Below are positions 38,131 to 50,870 of a stretch of DNA of 64,000 bases, piece after piece (position 1 is the stretch's first letter; every line of letters starts with the position of its first letter). Location of the stretch: NCBI GenBank assembly GCA_008921705.1, contig VFFE01007190.1:124558-188557 (forward strand). The letters are read 5' to 3'. The position numbers and the translations under genes were made by a program. This DNA comes from Burhinus oedicnemus (taxonomy: Eukaryota; Chordata; Aves; Charadriiformes; Burhinidae). The notes below the pieces were generated by a model, which ran no database searches, was not told where the DNA came from, and saw nothing but the letters and a program-made list of their open reading frames with translations.

Positions 38131-38831
38131 GCTGAACCCTCCAGTTCAGCTGTTTTACGGTGCTCTATTTCTTATGAGGACAGCATCCTGTAAAGAAAGG
38201 AGGAGATAGTTCTCTCTCCTCGGAAATTTGCATGTGAACGCTAGCTACAAGGCAAGTAAATGCACATTCACCATGAGCACAGTTCATGGCGTGATGAGGA
38301 CACAAAGAGCCTCAGAGGGAATGATTGTTTCACAACAAGGAGCTCATGCATTTCAAATTGCTCAGCACCTGGGCTTGAAATGAGTCCATGCTCCTGTTGC
38401 TTAATACTGTTGCACAGTAGTTTTGGCAACGAGACTGACAGCTTGAAGGGTTATTCTCAAAATCATACAGCATGTTAAATTCTGGTAATGTATTTTTTTC
38501 CCTTCCCTGGCAACATTACAAGAAAAAATTGGCCGGATCTTTATAGATGTGCATCTGGCTGAATGGCAAAGCCTGGCTATCAATTTCTTCACTATTAATT
38601 TATTATTTCCTGGGTTTTGCACTTTACTTAGCTGACATAGAACTTTGAATCCCATTGTTGCCTTAAGAAAATCACTTTTTTCCCACCTGAGAGATGAATG
38701 CATGTGCTCATGATTTTCAGACATCGTCTCGATTAACTTTTGACTGCTTTGGTGGGATTGAGACTCTAAAATTTGTACAAATACGGAATTTGATAGCTAC
38801 CTGCAAACCCAGACGCTCGGTGTATGAATGT

Positions 38832-38905
38832 CTGTAGAAGGTCAGACTGAGAGTCTGTTTAGCCCAGTACCTCTTCATTGTACATGATTTGTGGTGGGTA
38901 TGTAG
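38832..38905 (-). repeat. Ancient CR1/L3-like 3' end relic
   Basis: GGTCAGACTGAGAGTCTG followed by TTTAGCCCAGTACC matches the order of a widespread sauropsid repeat (GGTCAGACCAAAGGTCC then TCTAGCCCAGTATCC). As I recall it, that repeat is the reverse complement of an old CR1-type 3' terminus. Similarity fades after about 38905. Confidence 0.5.
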
Positions 38906-39243
38906 GGAAACAAAAAGTAACTAGGTAAATGTAGTATTGTTCTGCCTTCATATCCTGTCCTGTCTTTAACTTGAGGCCTTCCTTAACCATTTGACACTGC
39001 AGAAGAACAGGGAAAAGTTTTAGGGTAGTAGAGAGAATCAGACAGCTGTGGTGTTAACCAAAAGAGAGTTCCAGCACAAAGTCTGGTCATGAATTCTTGC
39101 TTGGAACTGCCTTACTACTACACTTGCTATATTCTTACACTTCCATGTAGGCAGCCACCATTGATTCCTGTCAGAAACAGGATCCTGGACAAAGTGGACA
39201 GTTAGTCTGACTAGTAAGGAGCTTTTTAAAAATATATAAAAAA
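38906..39243. other. Unannotated unique sequence
   Basis: About 340 bases between the ancient relic and the next CR1. No feature was recognised. Confidence 0.5.
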
Positions 39244-40200
39244 ATAATAGAATCACCAAACCAGAGAACATTGCAGGCTACAAGGTACTTCAGCCAATCT
39301 CTAGTTCAACATCAAACCAGCTTCAGCTATGAGATTAGACCAGGTTGCTCAAGTCTTTATCCAATTGGGTGTTGAAAACCTCCAAGGATGGAAACTGCAC
39401 AGTCTCTCTGGGAAACAGTTCCCTTGTTCGACTGTCCTCATAGTAAAATGGTTTCTCCTTATAACCAGCATGTCACATTCAATTTATGTGTTTCACTCAA
39501 TTTATGTCTGTTGTTTCTTGTCCTCCCACCCTGCACCCTGCACCACTGTGAAGAACCTGGCTCCACCTTCTTGATGAACTCATCATCTGAACTCACTCAT
39601 CATCATCAAAGCTGAACTCACTCCAGTTGATTGATGTTCTCCTTGTCCTTGACAGAGGTGGGGGAAGATGGTAGGGGCAAACTGGCCACAGTATTCTACA
39701 TGTGGTCTAATGAGGACCAAGTAGAGGAGAACAATCACTTTTCTTGACCTACTGGCCATGCTCCTGTTCACAGAGCTTAGGCTCCTGTTGACCATGTTGC
39801 TGCCAGAGCACACTGCTGGCTCACATTGAGCTTGTGGTTCACTGAGGGTCCCATGTCCTTTTCACTAGAGCTGCTCTCTGGCCAGTCAGTTCTCAACCGG
39901 AAAGAAGTTCTTCCTAGGTGAAGGACTTTGCATTTGTCCTTGCTGATTTTCATAAATTTGGCCCATTCCTCCAGCCTGTGTCTGGTCCATCTGTACAGCA
40001 GCCCTGCCCTCGAGCATATTGATTGGTCTTCCACAATTTGGTGACATTTGCAATCTCTGTGAGAACACACTCTTTCATGTCCTGTAGGCCATTGATAAAG
40101 ATGTTAAATGGGACAGACTGAAGGACAGACCGGAGGACAGACCCACGCGGTACTTTGCTTGTTACCAACCCCCAGGCAGAGTATAACATATTAACCACAA
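39244..40200 (-). mobile_element. CR1 LINE, old and eroded fragment
   Basis: On the minus strand the order is that of the CR1 3' half: a VPRGSVL/PFNIFINGL block (RT motif B) at about 40090-40150, then [20 protein letters not shown] and RSMASRSRKVIVLLYLVLIRPHVEYC. The UTR end near 39244-39320 is strongly changed and lacks a clean ATTCTATG tail. Frames are split several times, and the C-terminal block is deleted around 39540-39640, where short CATCATCA/ACTCACT repeats occur. It appears to be the most decayed recognisable CR1 of the five. The upper boundary is uncertain and similarity may reach about 40290. Confidence 0.88.
39777..40070 (-). pseudogene. CR1 ORF2 fragment (post-active-site region)
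   Basis: The open piece contains RLEEWAKFMKISKDKCKVLH, then EKDMGPSVNHKLNVSQQCALAA, the typical CR1 succession. It lacks the palm motifs, which are out of frame upstream. It is part of the element at 39244-40200. Confidence 0.8.
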
Positions 40201-42490
40201 TGAGAAGAGGCTGCATGCATAGAACAAAGATGCCAATTCCACAGGCTTGCCATGCTTTTTGATGATCAAACATTTGGGAAACCTTCAAAAGGGAAAATAG
40301 GATGAGACTGAATGTTTGCACTATGGCACTGTACGGTACTGCTGATAAATCACCCGCATGCTACTTCGTGCTTAAGAAGCAGAGTCACCAAAATTAGGGC
40401 ATCTTTCACAACTTCTGTATTATCTTTATTCTTTCCTGTACATACACAAACATGATAGCTATTTCCCTTAGGGCTATACATAGCATCTTTTATTTTCTTT
40501 TTTTTTCTTCTTTTTTTTTTTTTTGGTCATGTTGAAAACAACAGAAAACATGAAAGAAAGATTAACAAAATCAATATTGTTCTCTATGAAGACCAGTTGC
40601 TTCTAAGCATCTGAAATGTCTAATATACCACAACTGGCTTTTATTGGGCTGAACGTAAAACTTTGAGTAGAGCTCTACTGTTGGTTTTAAATACATCACA
40701 TTATTTTTTTAAATTTGGATTAATACTTTAATGAAAGAAATATTAAAAGATATATTTGTGAAAGAAACAAGGTACAGGTTTAAAAATCACAAAAATAGAA
40801 GATACTGTTTAACTATTTATTGTTGTTACTATTTATTATTTATTTATTATAAACTACTTGCAGGCCAGAAAAGTGCTTCAGCGTTTTTCCCGTATTTTGT
40901 ATTAAATTATTAATATATTTTCTTTCAAGAAGCTACAGATTTCAAAAAAACTGTATTTTGTGGAATTACAATTTTTTTTTTAACAGGCAGAAAGCTGAAA
41001 GTATTGCAATACTCTTATCTCAAATTGTGATTAGAACAGAAACAAAATTATGTTATTGATATGTAAGTCTTTGATATCCCTGTTGTTATTTAGGATGGGG
41101 GAGTCCTGTTTTTCTGAGTGCTTGTGCTAGTTGAACAGTGTTTGCCAGATTCTTGATAGCTATCTGGGCTTTGGTCTTTCAGTTTTGAGGTCAGAGCATT
41201 AACACATTTGCATTATAAAAAGAAAGAGAACTTGTTGGGAATCCCAATATATATTTCATCTGGTTTAAAGCCTTAATCCTGGATTCTGAGTGCTGTGTGG
41301 TTTTAAGAGTATTAGTACAGATTTATATAAAATGGCTTGATACTGCATGTGTAAGCACTTTCCACCGACATCAGAAAGTTAAATAAAAAAAAATAAACCT
41401 AGATCAGGGTTAACAGGGTCTAACTGCTGGAGCCCTGGGAAGACCAGATGGCTGTGTGAAAAAACGATATTACTTTCTTGCTATTGTTCTGGAAGATAGC
41501 TTTTCAATCAAGAATCTTTCATCTTTATTTTTAATAGAAAGAATGCAAAAAGAATCTGTGTCAAAGTCTGTTTTAAAAGTTTCAGTTTGTTGGTTTCTTG
41601 TGTCGTTGTGGTTTTTTTTTTTAAAAAAAACTTTTCCGTAGCAGTCGATTCACCCTGAACACCAGCCACTCTCTTACTTTTGTCCTTAGAGCCTACTTCT
41701 ACTACATGCCTGTTTCAGGGCAGATGGGAATAGTTGGCACAGCAACTGGCCAAAATTCAGATACTCTATTTTGTGTAATAAAACCTACATAATGATATTT
41801 CTATATTTGGTTTTGAACCAAATCATGCAGAAAAAAAATTTGTTAAATTTCCCATGAACAGAAATTCTGAAGAAGAAAAAAAGGCATTTTCCTCTATGGC
41901 CTCTTTTCCCATCAAGTAAAATAAATGCACTGGAACCTGCAGCTGCTAAGCAAAAATCACATTCTTGAGGGGATCAAGAGGCTGGGGAATGAGTTGGCTC
42001 AGGAGTCGGGACATCTTAGAATCTTTGGCCAAAGGACAATCTGCCCAGTGGGGCTTCCGATGGTCACATGCCATTGATCTCCAGCAGCTGCTAGAGTGGA
42101 ATTAACATTCTTGTCAGGTTGACTGCTGCTGCTAGCCATGTGAAATTGTCACAACTGTTAATTTCAACATTTCCATGCCAAGAAATCTGGAAAACTCAAG
42201 AGCCCAGACTTGGTATAAAGCTCTCAAGGCTGCTAGGTTCTTCCTGCAGAGCCAGAAGCTGAACCCTATTTAGAAGTGGAGCTCAGCAACTGGGATCAAA
42301 GAGTCTGAAAACCTTGCCACAACAAACTGCCCTGGAACCATGGGTAATGAGATTTCATGCACAGGGGAAAACCACATCATATCTAAAATACTATACTCTT
42401 CAGAGCCTTGGATTCTTAGTCACTAACAGCAGATAAAAATTCTGTCAAGTTGAATTCAAGATCTTTAAAGAGAAATATTTTAGGTACAAT
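40201..42490. other. Unannotated unique sequence, about 2.3 kb
   Basis: AT-rich, with a T-rich tract at 40488-40524 whose longest homopolymer is 14 T. The stretch at about 41930-42300 is less AT-rich and free of repeats, but holds no supportable exon. Confidence 0.5.
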
Positions 42491-42538
42491 TGTCCTGGTT
42501 TGAGGTAAAATAGGGCCAATCCAGGCCAAACCATGACA
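42491..42538. mobile_element. 48-bp miniature LTR-like insertion
   Basis: The element starts TGTCCTGGTTTG and ends CAAACCATGACA, a 12-bp inverted repeat with one mismatch and TG..CA ends. It is flanked on both sides by the perfect 5-mer ACAAT (42486-42490 and 42539-42543). The termini resemble those of common avian ERV LTRs that begin TGTC(A/C)TGGTTT. Only 24 bases lie between the termini, so promoter and polyadenylation sequence are absent. It is most simply an extremely internally deleted solo LTR. Confidence 0.75.
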
Positions 42539-43039
42539 ACAATGAAGAGGTGTTTCCTGATAAAGCTTCATTTTACTGAAAAAATTCTGAATAGATTAGA
42601 TTTGCTCTTTATGCAAATTAGAAGTTATAGCAAAAAGATAACTTTCTGCATCTATATATTGCATGGCATCCAGTGTCCTTCAGTTTTCATATTTCACTTC
42701 ACTTCATAAGGTATTTGATGCTCCCAGCTCTGAGGTATCTTCAAAACAAACAATCTGGACGGCAGGGTGTCTAAGTTAAGTCTTAGGAAAATAATGAGAG
42801 CAAGCTGACTGTTGCCACTCAGGATGTTGGGATTATGACCCATTCCAAGAAAATAAGAGCTCATTGCTCAATATTGTTAAAAAAACAAAACAAAACAAAA
42901 ATCACCCATTATGAAATGTTAAAATGAGAATAAAGAATTAAATTAAGATCATAATTATGCCACTATTCCTATCTGGTTTTGACATCTTAAATACTCTGTA
43001 GTTCTTGTGGTCCCATCCCAAGAGAGTTATGGAAGACCA
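42539..43039. other. Unannotated unique sequence
   Basis: About 500 bases. An octamer-like ATGCAAAT occurs at about 42610-42617, and an A-rich (AAAAC)n tract at about 42879-42900. Nothing else was recognised. Confidence 0.5.
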
Positions 43040-43350
43040 TGTAAAGTTCAGAAAGCAACAAAGATGATCAAAGGTATGGAGTGGGTTTTAACTAAAGTGT
43101 TGACAAAAAGAAAACAACACTCTTTAGTTTGCAAAATAAAATATAGGGAAGGGAGGTGTAATAAAGATATATAAAATCCTGGGTGTGATGGAAGGATAAA
43201 AAGGTGTTAAAGGCTCATTTTCCACACCAGTATAAGAGCAAAGGGGTAACAAGTCAAGCTAGCTGAAGCTAGATCCAAAAGAGAAGTCACATAACAAATA
43301 ATTGACTCAGAACTTGTTTCCAGAGGATGCTGTGAATGCTCAGAGTTTCT
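43040..43350 (+). repeat. Ancient CR1/L3-like ORF2 3' relic
   Basis: A chain of short matches follows the C-terminal region of sauropsid CR1/L3 elements: AAAGATGATCAAAGGTATGGA (equivalent to the KMIKGLE block), then ATAAAGATATATAAAATCCTG, and finally CAGAGGATGCTGTGAATGCT (PEDVVKAK-like block). It is highly diverged with many stops. Boundaries are approximate. Confidence 0.55.
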
Positions 43351-43434
43351 GTGAGGGAATTAATGAGACTGAGTTTTGAAAGTAAAATCTGTGGAAGATT
43401 TTGTGAGGGTGCAGAGCAGGCTTTACTGCTTTAC

Positions 43435-43845
43435 TTTTACTGCTGAGGGTGCTGGGAGCCAAGGGGACTCCCCACAGGGTCTGTCAGGGCAAGGTAGCCT
43501 GGGCCTGTCCCCACCGCCCCAGCCAGAAGCAGGGCAGCCAGGGGCACCAGAGCAGTCCCAGCCCCAGGGAATTGGGCACCTCCATGGGGACAGGGACAGG
43601 CTGAGGCTGGGACAGGACACGGACCCATGGGTGGGCCTGGTTTGTGGGTGGCCTATGGCCTGGCAGGGCAGGGCTGTGGGAAGCTGGACACCAGCCTTGT
43701 TACAGTGTCACTGGGGTAGGGGCTGATGGCCCTGGGAGTTTGAAATTGGGTCCTGGGCTGTGGGTAACCCACTGGGGGAGGTTGGGCAGTGACAGTGAAG
43801 CCTATGAGTGTCCCCAGGGACCTGACAGGTTACCAAACACTCTTA
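43435..43845. other. GC-rich, CpG-poor patch of unknown origin
   Basis: About 400 bases rich in CAGGG, GGGACAGG and CCTGGG motifs, strongly GC-rich against AT-rich flanks, but with very few CpG dinucleotides. It is therefore not a CpG island. Open frames occur on both strands because stops are rare, and none shows a domain. It may be an unrecognised repeat such as a 5' part of a retroelement, or a GC-biased conversion spot. Confidence 0.6.
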
Positions 43846-46800
43846 GAAAAGTCCCAGATCTGTAACAAACTGGAGCCTGGAAAGTACCAGAAGGAATTAT
43901 CATATGTACTTTTCCTGTTTTTATACACTTCCTCCACACTCATTTTTAGCCACTGCCATGATGGCTTCCTCATCTGGGTTCAGGACTTTTGTTCTGAACC
44001 AATGCAATCATGCATTATGTTTTCACATAAATTACAAAAGTGTAGATAGATCATTAAATTCAGGTCTAAATCACAGTTCAGAAAAGGAAAATCTCTTTAG
44101 TAGTTTGGGGTGCATAGGTGTTTAACATGAATCTCCTTTAGTTTGTGCTGAGTTAGGTTTAGTACCTGTTCAAACACCTCTATCATATTTGGTCAGAGCA
44201 CTATCACAATCAATAACCTATGGGATTTGTTATTACTCACACTTTGAAACACACACGATGATTACCTGGATCAATGAATATTTAATTATTCCATGGTGTT
44301 TCTACAGTGTGGACTAAAAGAACCCCTTTCTTTCTATTCTTTTTATCTCTACCCCTTCTCACACACCAGAGTTTCTATGACCATAGTTACAATTAGCATC
44401 CAGACAACAGAAAACAGCAGTTCTGTAGCCATTTTAAGGTGTGGGTCCCTGAGATGGACCCTAGATTTCCACTCTGGAATAGTGCTCCTACCCAGTACCC
44501 AACCGCTGTTGCATATCCTTTGTGTAGACATTTTACACATTTGCCTAAGACACTGAAAGACTTACATACCTTCCATACTTGAAAGGTGGATCAGGCAAGA
44601 TCACGTCCCTTACGACATAGTGAAGTATTAAATACAGGTCTCCTGTATGCCTTAATTTACGAACTGTAATGTAAAATGAACAAGAACCCATACCATTGTG
44701 GTTTTGCACAAGTGCTATCAAGGTCAAAATCCTTCCAGAAAAGAGATTAAGAGTGTGATTTGGGGTTATTTTTACCACTATTTTTAATTTAAGAAATACA
44801 TTTGAAAAAACAGTTTTTTCTCTATTCTTTGTGACACCTGGAGAAAAAAAAAAAAAGAAAAAAAAGTGTGCCCACGAAATCAATTTATTTTTACTGTTGA
44901 AAAAGACAATGGTATCTTGAACACACATTGCCAATCTAAAAAAGAATTGTTTATTTACTTTTAGGAACAGGCCCCAAAATTTTAAATGAACTACCCTACA
45001 CAGACCCAAAGTGTCATGATAATCCAAATAACCATGAAACAAGATTTATCTTAAGTGAAATCCTCTAATATGCTGACCTAAACATTCATAATGCAAGAAT
45101 ATTTCTTCATTTTTGGTCTACTCTCTGCTTAGATTCTGAAGCAAGCTAGAATTTAACAGATCTGTGATCATGCAGTGAGAACACACGCAGGAGATTTCAC
45201 CGGGTGTCCTTAGTACAGAGCCTTGTTACTGGAAAGACAATGTAATTTTCAGACCTAAACTTTAATAACTTTGAGAGGCTTTCATAGTTTCCTTAACAAC
45301 AAACTGCTAAAACCACTGCTGAGTTGGATATGTTACAGTTTCTGAAGCATGACCTATATGATCTTTTTACTGTTTTTATCTGTGGACTGCATCATCTATA
45401 AAACATTTACTTACAGTAACCCATTTTCCCACATATTTACTTTTTTAAAACATAAGTTTCATTAATATTTTCATTAAAAGCTCTGCGATAATTTGCCTCA
45501 GGACTCCAGCTTTTTTTTTATGAATGGTGAACAAGATCAACATATAGATCATAAACAATGGTGTTATTCAGTTTGAAGAAATATGGGTTTTTAATTGCAT
45601 TGTAGAGAAGTAACTTAGTATTTCCTGTCATCTGTTCCAAATATTTCATTCCATTGTTCTTCTGAAAGGTCAAATCTAGAATGTCACATCTGCAAGGACA
45701 CCCGTGACCCCTCTTGGCATAAAAGGTCTTGCAAGGTGGAAGCAGGAAGACTGAAGAATGCTTCCCTGAGTATCCAAAATAGATTATTAAAATCTTACCC
45801 CAACAGCTGAGTTCCCTAAGGCATCAGTGTTATATACACATATACACAGAAGGTTTAGCATTTAAAAATATCAGGAAGCATTTCCAAATCAATCCCCAAT
45901 GACTCTTATAGCTTCTTTCCTTTGTTTGTTGCTGGTTTGTTGGATATTATGGTTTGGAGTTTGGTGGGTTTTGCCTTTAATTATTAATATTTTAACTTTT
46001 TATAACTCCTTAGAAACAAAAGAAAGATGATTTATCTGAATACCAGTAGCCCTGGGAACTTTCTCTGTTGAAATAAACTATATCTATTTAATGCATATTT
46101 CATCTTTGCAATCTCCTTGTTTGTAAATACTGATACCAACAACATTCCTTAACTCTGGAGCTTAATGGGAAAAAAAGGTAGCAGGGGGATTTCTTTAGGG
46201 AATTCTGATATTTAACTACATCCTTTTTCTTAAATAAGTTTCAAAACAAATACCAAACAAAATAAGGAAACTTTTCACTAAATGAAAAAATAGTTAAAAT
46301 AGGAGCCTGGAAGCAACATAGCCTTTTCCTTTATTTTCACTGATCTTCAAGTTGTACTTCAAGTTCCTCAGCCTCACCTTTTCTCTTTAAGTCTTGCTGC
46401 TGGTCAGACTGCGTCTTTTCTCATGTATCGCGGTCATTCAATTCTCTGCAATGCAATTAAAACCCCATCTTTCTTCATACTGATTAAATCTTGCAACATC
46501 TGTGAGGGAAGAAAGGAAGGTATAAACATTCTCTTTTCCTTTACACAGATGGGAGGCACAGACCAACAGAATGCAAAATACTCAAGTGGTTGCTAAATGT
46601 TAAGTCCTATTCAAATAAAAAAAATGCGCTTTTGTGTTTTGCTGCTTTAAGTTCTAAAGGATTTGATTAAGATCACTGATCAAGTCACTGTTAAGAGCCA
46701 GAAAAAACACAAGTCTTTAGACTTCCAAGGCCAAAGTGAATGACTCTAAATACATTTAAAAAGATGTAAGACAACAGTGACATGAGCTGTAATTAAAGGG

Positions 46801-49800
46801 GGAAGAAATTTTCTGGGAAAGACTAGAGGAGTTTCTCAACGCTTCAGGAAAAAGGTTTTCATAATCACTTAGGCTGTGAATTAAGAAGGCCAGATTGATG
46901 TTTCAAGCAACATTAAAGATCAGTTATGAAGAAACACATAGAAATAAAATTTAAAATATTTTTCCCCCTTCATGCGAGTATGTATCACAGCCCTAAAACT
47001 GTGTTAATTCCAGCAGTCACAAGACACTCAGCTGCTATTTCATAAAGGTTTTATATCAAACAAAAGATTATATTTTTGACAGCGTGCCTTTCTTTAAAAA
47101 GTTAAAAGTCACTTGTGTTTTGCCAAAGAGTTATGAAAGTTTGACATTACGTGCTCTCCAAGTTCCATGCAAATGATGCCTTACTCTCCCAAGTGAAAGA
47201 TCCTGTTAGGGTGAAAATCATTAGTTACATCCTGTTTACAGACCAAACTTGCCTGGGAGAACAGAGTTTAAAATTATTTTATTTTTTGTTGATTTCTAAA
47301 ATGATTATATGAGTTTGGTGTTTCTATTCATTCTAAAAAAGTAGTACTAGGAGATAGCACAAAAAGACTTATAGACTATCGTTTGCAGGTTGAAACTTAC
47401 CTTGAACTTAATAAGCAATTACAGTGCCAGGACTTTGCATTTTTCAGTCTGTGCATTTCTTTAAGCTTTTTTCACTATCAAAAAAGCAAAACTCTTGACC
47501 CCATGAAACTTGCAGAAATGATGTCCTATAGATGTTTATAATTTTTCTTACCCTTAATTGCTTGCACTTATTCACTGATACATATATTATTTTTTTGATT
47601 AATGAGAGACATTGGGCTCTTGTACATGCCTTTGTATCTTGGTAATGAAATCCTTGGTGTCTTTCTGAGATCCATGCTCCTGATGTCACTGGAATATGTA
47701 AGAGACAATTGCTGCTGTCTACAAAAATTATAAGTGCACACATTTTAGTAGCAGTCTTTCTTGTTAAAGAAGAGAGAATTACTGTAGTGACACACCTCCA
47801 TCTGTGTAACACAGCTGAGGTTATATGATTTGATGTAAGGCTTTGTGTATAATGTTTCTGCCTTTATCTGTACTTTAGCCAGAAGCAGCTGGAGCAATAA
47901 CTTTGTCACATTAGTTCCTTACAGAAGCAAAGTTTCCTCTGGTTTAGCTGTCTTAAATTTCAGGGTACAAATAAAAATTTTCCTCTAAATTACATTTTTT
48001 GCTCTCAGCATGATCCTGATGCAGTTCAAACAATATATATCAGATTTTTCTTTGAGATTACATGCTTTCAGATTTTCTTCACACATAGCTGTGTCCAGCA
48101 TGAGGCTAAAAAACCTCTTATTTTTGATGTATATGGTTGTTCATTGCGCCAACAGAATGAAACATGTAGAGCTGATTTAAATAACAATATTATAGTTTTC
48201 ATTCAACTCCGGATGTAACAAAGAGAAGAGACCCATTATCTGTATCTCTGTCAGAGAAGAATTGTCTCCTGCAGAGTGCACGTGTCTTGCTTGAATGTTT
48301 GCTAAGCTTCTGTTTCAAGGTATTTTTCCACATAAGTGATGGTCGTGTTTGCCAGAGACATGTAGAGCATATGAGAAAGGAGATGGTATGTGTGTAAATT
48401 AAAGTTGCTTACACTCATAGAGAAAACAAGACCTTCCTTTAAAGCAACGGGAGTCAAACTTTTTCTTAATAAGGGTCATTATTAAAGGGAGAAACTTCTA
48501 CATGGACAGTTCTTTTCCATTCAGGATTGTAAGATCCACTTTTTTTCCTGCTTACTTTGATAAAATAAATCCCTGATAAATGCTTCGATGCTAAATAAAT
48601 TTTGTATGAAAGTCTTTATTTTTAATATCTTTTGCTAATATAAAACAGTTCAGATCAGACAGCAGTCGGAATCACGCACTTGTCAGCTCAAGAATCCCCA
48701 CCAAACAGAACACTTATGTTACAAAACCTAATATTTTAATTGATTTTTCATTTTACCATTACTTGGAATTAAAAGGTCCACAGCATGTAATTTGAAAACT
48801 GTCTTTCCAAATAACCTTAAATGTAATTCTTAAAGGATACATTTGCGCTGTCAAATAATTCACTTCCCCTCATCACTGCTGTATCTAGTCTCCTGATTGT
48901 ACTGCACAGATATTATTTAAACTTTCTTTTGAAGAGAGTAAAATACCTCCTTCTGAAATACAACCTGAAAATGGTTCTGGAAATAGCTTCTTTGACAGAT
49001 AGCTTCCAAAAAGCTTAAGGGTTAAGACAACAGTAGGCTTGTTACCGTGTGGTCTGCACAATTCTCCAGTATTTTCTGAATGTGCTCTTGATCCACAAGT
49101 TCCTGAACATACCATGATGCCAGGGCATGCAACACATTTCAAACTATAAGAATACAGCTATGACAGGCTGCAATAAAGCCTTCACATCATTAGTTACATT
49201 TTCAACAACCACAAAAAAAGTCGAACTCAAAATAAAAACAATAATTATGTCTTTTGTTCAAAGGATCACCATGTGGGACTAAAAGCAAAGTCAGTGTCAA
49301 GCTCTGCTTAGTGATGATGCAGCTAGTTTGCCCTAGACTAACTAACCTTGAAGAATATGGATGTGAACCACCCTACAAAACTTGATCTGGAGACCAAAGA
49401 TAACTGCACAGGGTAAATATATTAAGCAGCTAATATGTGCAGCTGGTGCATAGGTATCAGTAGAGTAGTAGGGAGAGTTCCCTTAGGATCAAATCTCAAT
49501 CCATTCCTGTGTCTATGATAACCATGTAAAAATATTTATTAGCAAGTTTTGCAGATGACAGGCTTTGGTGAGATAATAAATGAGGAAAAGGAGAGGTTAT
49601 TTCTGTGCAACTGGCATAATCTGGGTGAATGACCAGAGTGGGAGCCATTCACCTAGACTGACTATAGTCTAGTGTGGTTAATCTCCCCCTCCGAGATTAA
49701 TTAGTCTCCTACTCTGAACTGTTCTCTGGAGGCTACTACCATACTATCTTCCTCTACTGACTACAAGGGACTCTAGGGAAATTAACCTTTATAGACAAAA

Positions 49801-50372
49801 ATTAGCCTTTGGAAATATATTCCCCTTCCCCGGTCTGACAAATATCTACAGATCTAGGATGTGAATAATGCATACTCTTGTAGAGCTTCTTGCTAAATAC
49901 CGCTTGGGAAAAAAAAAAAAAAAAAAAGACTCTGTTGACTACTGTTGCAAAATATGCCTGTTTTGGAATAAGTGAGAAGCACAGCTGCTCTTCAGTCTAA
50001 GGCATAACTATGAAACTCTCTAAAAAAGGAAATCAATAGGATGACTAAGAGCCAAGGAAAACTGTATCACAAGAAAATGCTGGTCATTGAATGTCCCTTA
50101 CTATCTCTACTTGGAAGAAGCCTATTTGCAAGGCCTTAGATCTGCACATATAATTAATGTTGCTTCAGTTTTTCCTATCAAATAAGTAAAACATGTCATC
50201 TAACACTACATAGTCACAACCTGTATGAACTTTTTCACTATAAAACCCCTTCGTCAGATACCCTGTCTCTAGCATAATAGACAAGCTTTTTATTTCCAGA
50301 AAAAACAAGAGCCATCGTCTTTTGGATGTGGCTAATAGATGCAGTATTCCCCAGAAGAACAAGTGTTTTCTT
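43846..50372. other. Unannotated unique sequence, about 6.5 kb
   Basis: No gene or interspersed repeat is recognisable. Homopolymer A tracts lie at 44844-44864 and 49909-49927. The 165-codon minus-strand frame at 44545-45042 includes a Phe run encoded by the first A tract and shows no domain, so it is not called. Confidence 0.5.
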
Positions 50373-50870
50373 CTTTGGACCCCCAACATAAGAAGGACAT
50401 GGACCTGTTGGAGCAGGTCCACAGGAGGGCCACAAAGATGATGGTTAGAGCACCTCTGCTATCAGGACAGGCTGAGAGAGTTGGGGTTGTTCAGCCTGGA
50501 GAAGAGAAGGCTCTGGGAACATCTTATAGCAGCCTTCCAGTATCTGAAAGGGGCCTATAAGAAAGCTGGAGAGAGACTTTTTACAAGGGCATGTAGTGAA
50601 AGGATGAGGGATAATGGCTTCAAGTTGGAAGAGGGTAGATTTAGAATAGGTATTAGGAAGAAATTTTCCACTGTGAGGGTGGTGAGGCACTGGAACAGGT
50701 TGCTCAGGGAAGCTGTGGAGGCCCCATCCCTGGAGGTGTTCTAGGCCAGGTTGGATGTGGTTTTGAGCAACCACCTCTAGTGGGAGGTGTCTTTGTGCAT
50801 GGCAGGGGTGTTGGAACTAGATGATCTTTAAGGTCCCTTCCAACTTAGACCATTCTATGAGTCTATGATT
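50373..50870 (+). mobile_element. CR1 LINE, 3' fragment, about 500 bp
   Basis: It starts within ORF2 at the block for DPQHKKDMDLLEQVHRRATK. It proceeds through the C-terminal region and 3' UTR (GGTGTTGGAACTAGATGATC, GGTCCCTTCCAACTTAG). It ends with CATTCTATGAGTCTATGATT, two degenerate 8-mer tail units. It closely resembles the copy at 62793-63863 in order and wording, suggesting the same or a closely related subfamily. Confidence 0.96.
50481..50744 (+). pseudogene. CR1 ORF2 C-terminal fragment
   Basis: It reads [20 protein letters not shown], then RACSERMRDNGFKLEEGRFR, then [20 protein letters not shown]. These are the last conserved blocks of CR1 ORF2 in order. A stop ends the frame after SLEVF, slightly before the usual terminus. 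The preceding part of ORF2 is in another frame (50339-50560), so at least one frameshift separates them. Confidence 0.88.

Noticed and set aside
43376..43726. A 116-codon frame in the GC-rich patch, considered as a coding exon or CpG-island promoter
   Set aside because: CpG is nearly absent, frames are open on both strands, and the residues are a low-complexity Gly/Gln/Pro mix.
44545..45042. A 165-codon minus-strand open frame
   Set aside because: It includes a Phe run made by a poly-A tract, shows no domain, and its length is close to what chance gives over 64 kb.
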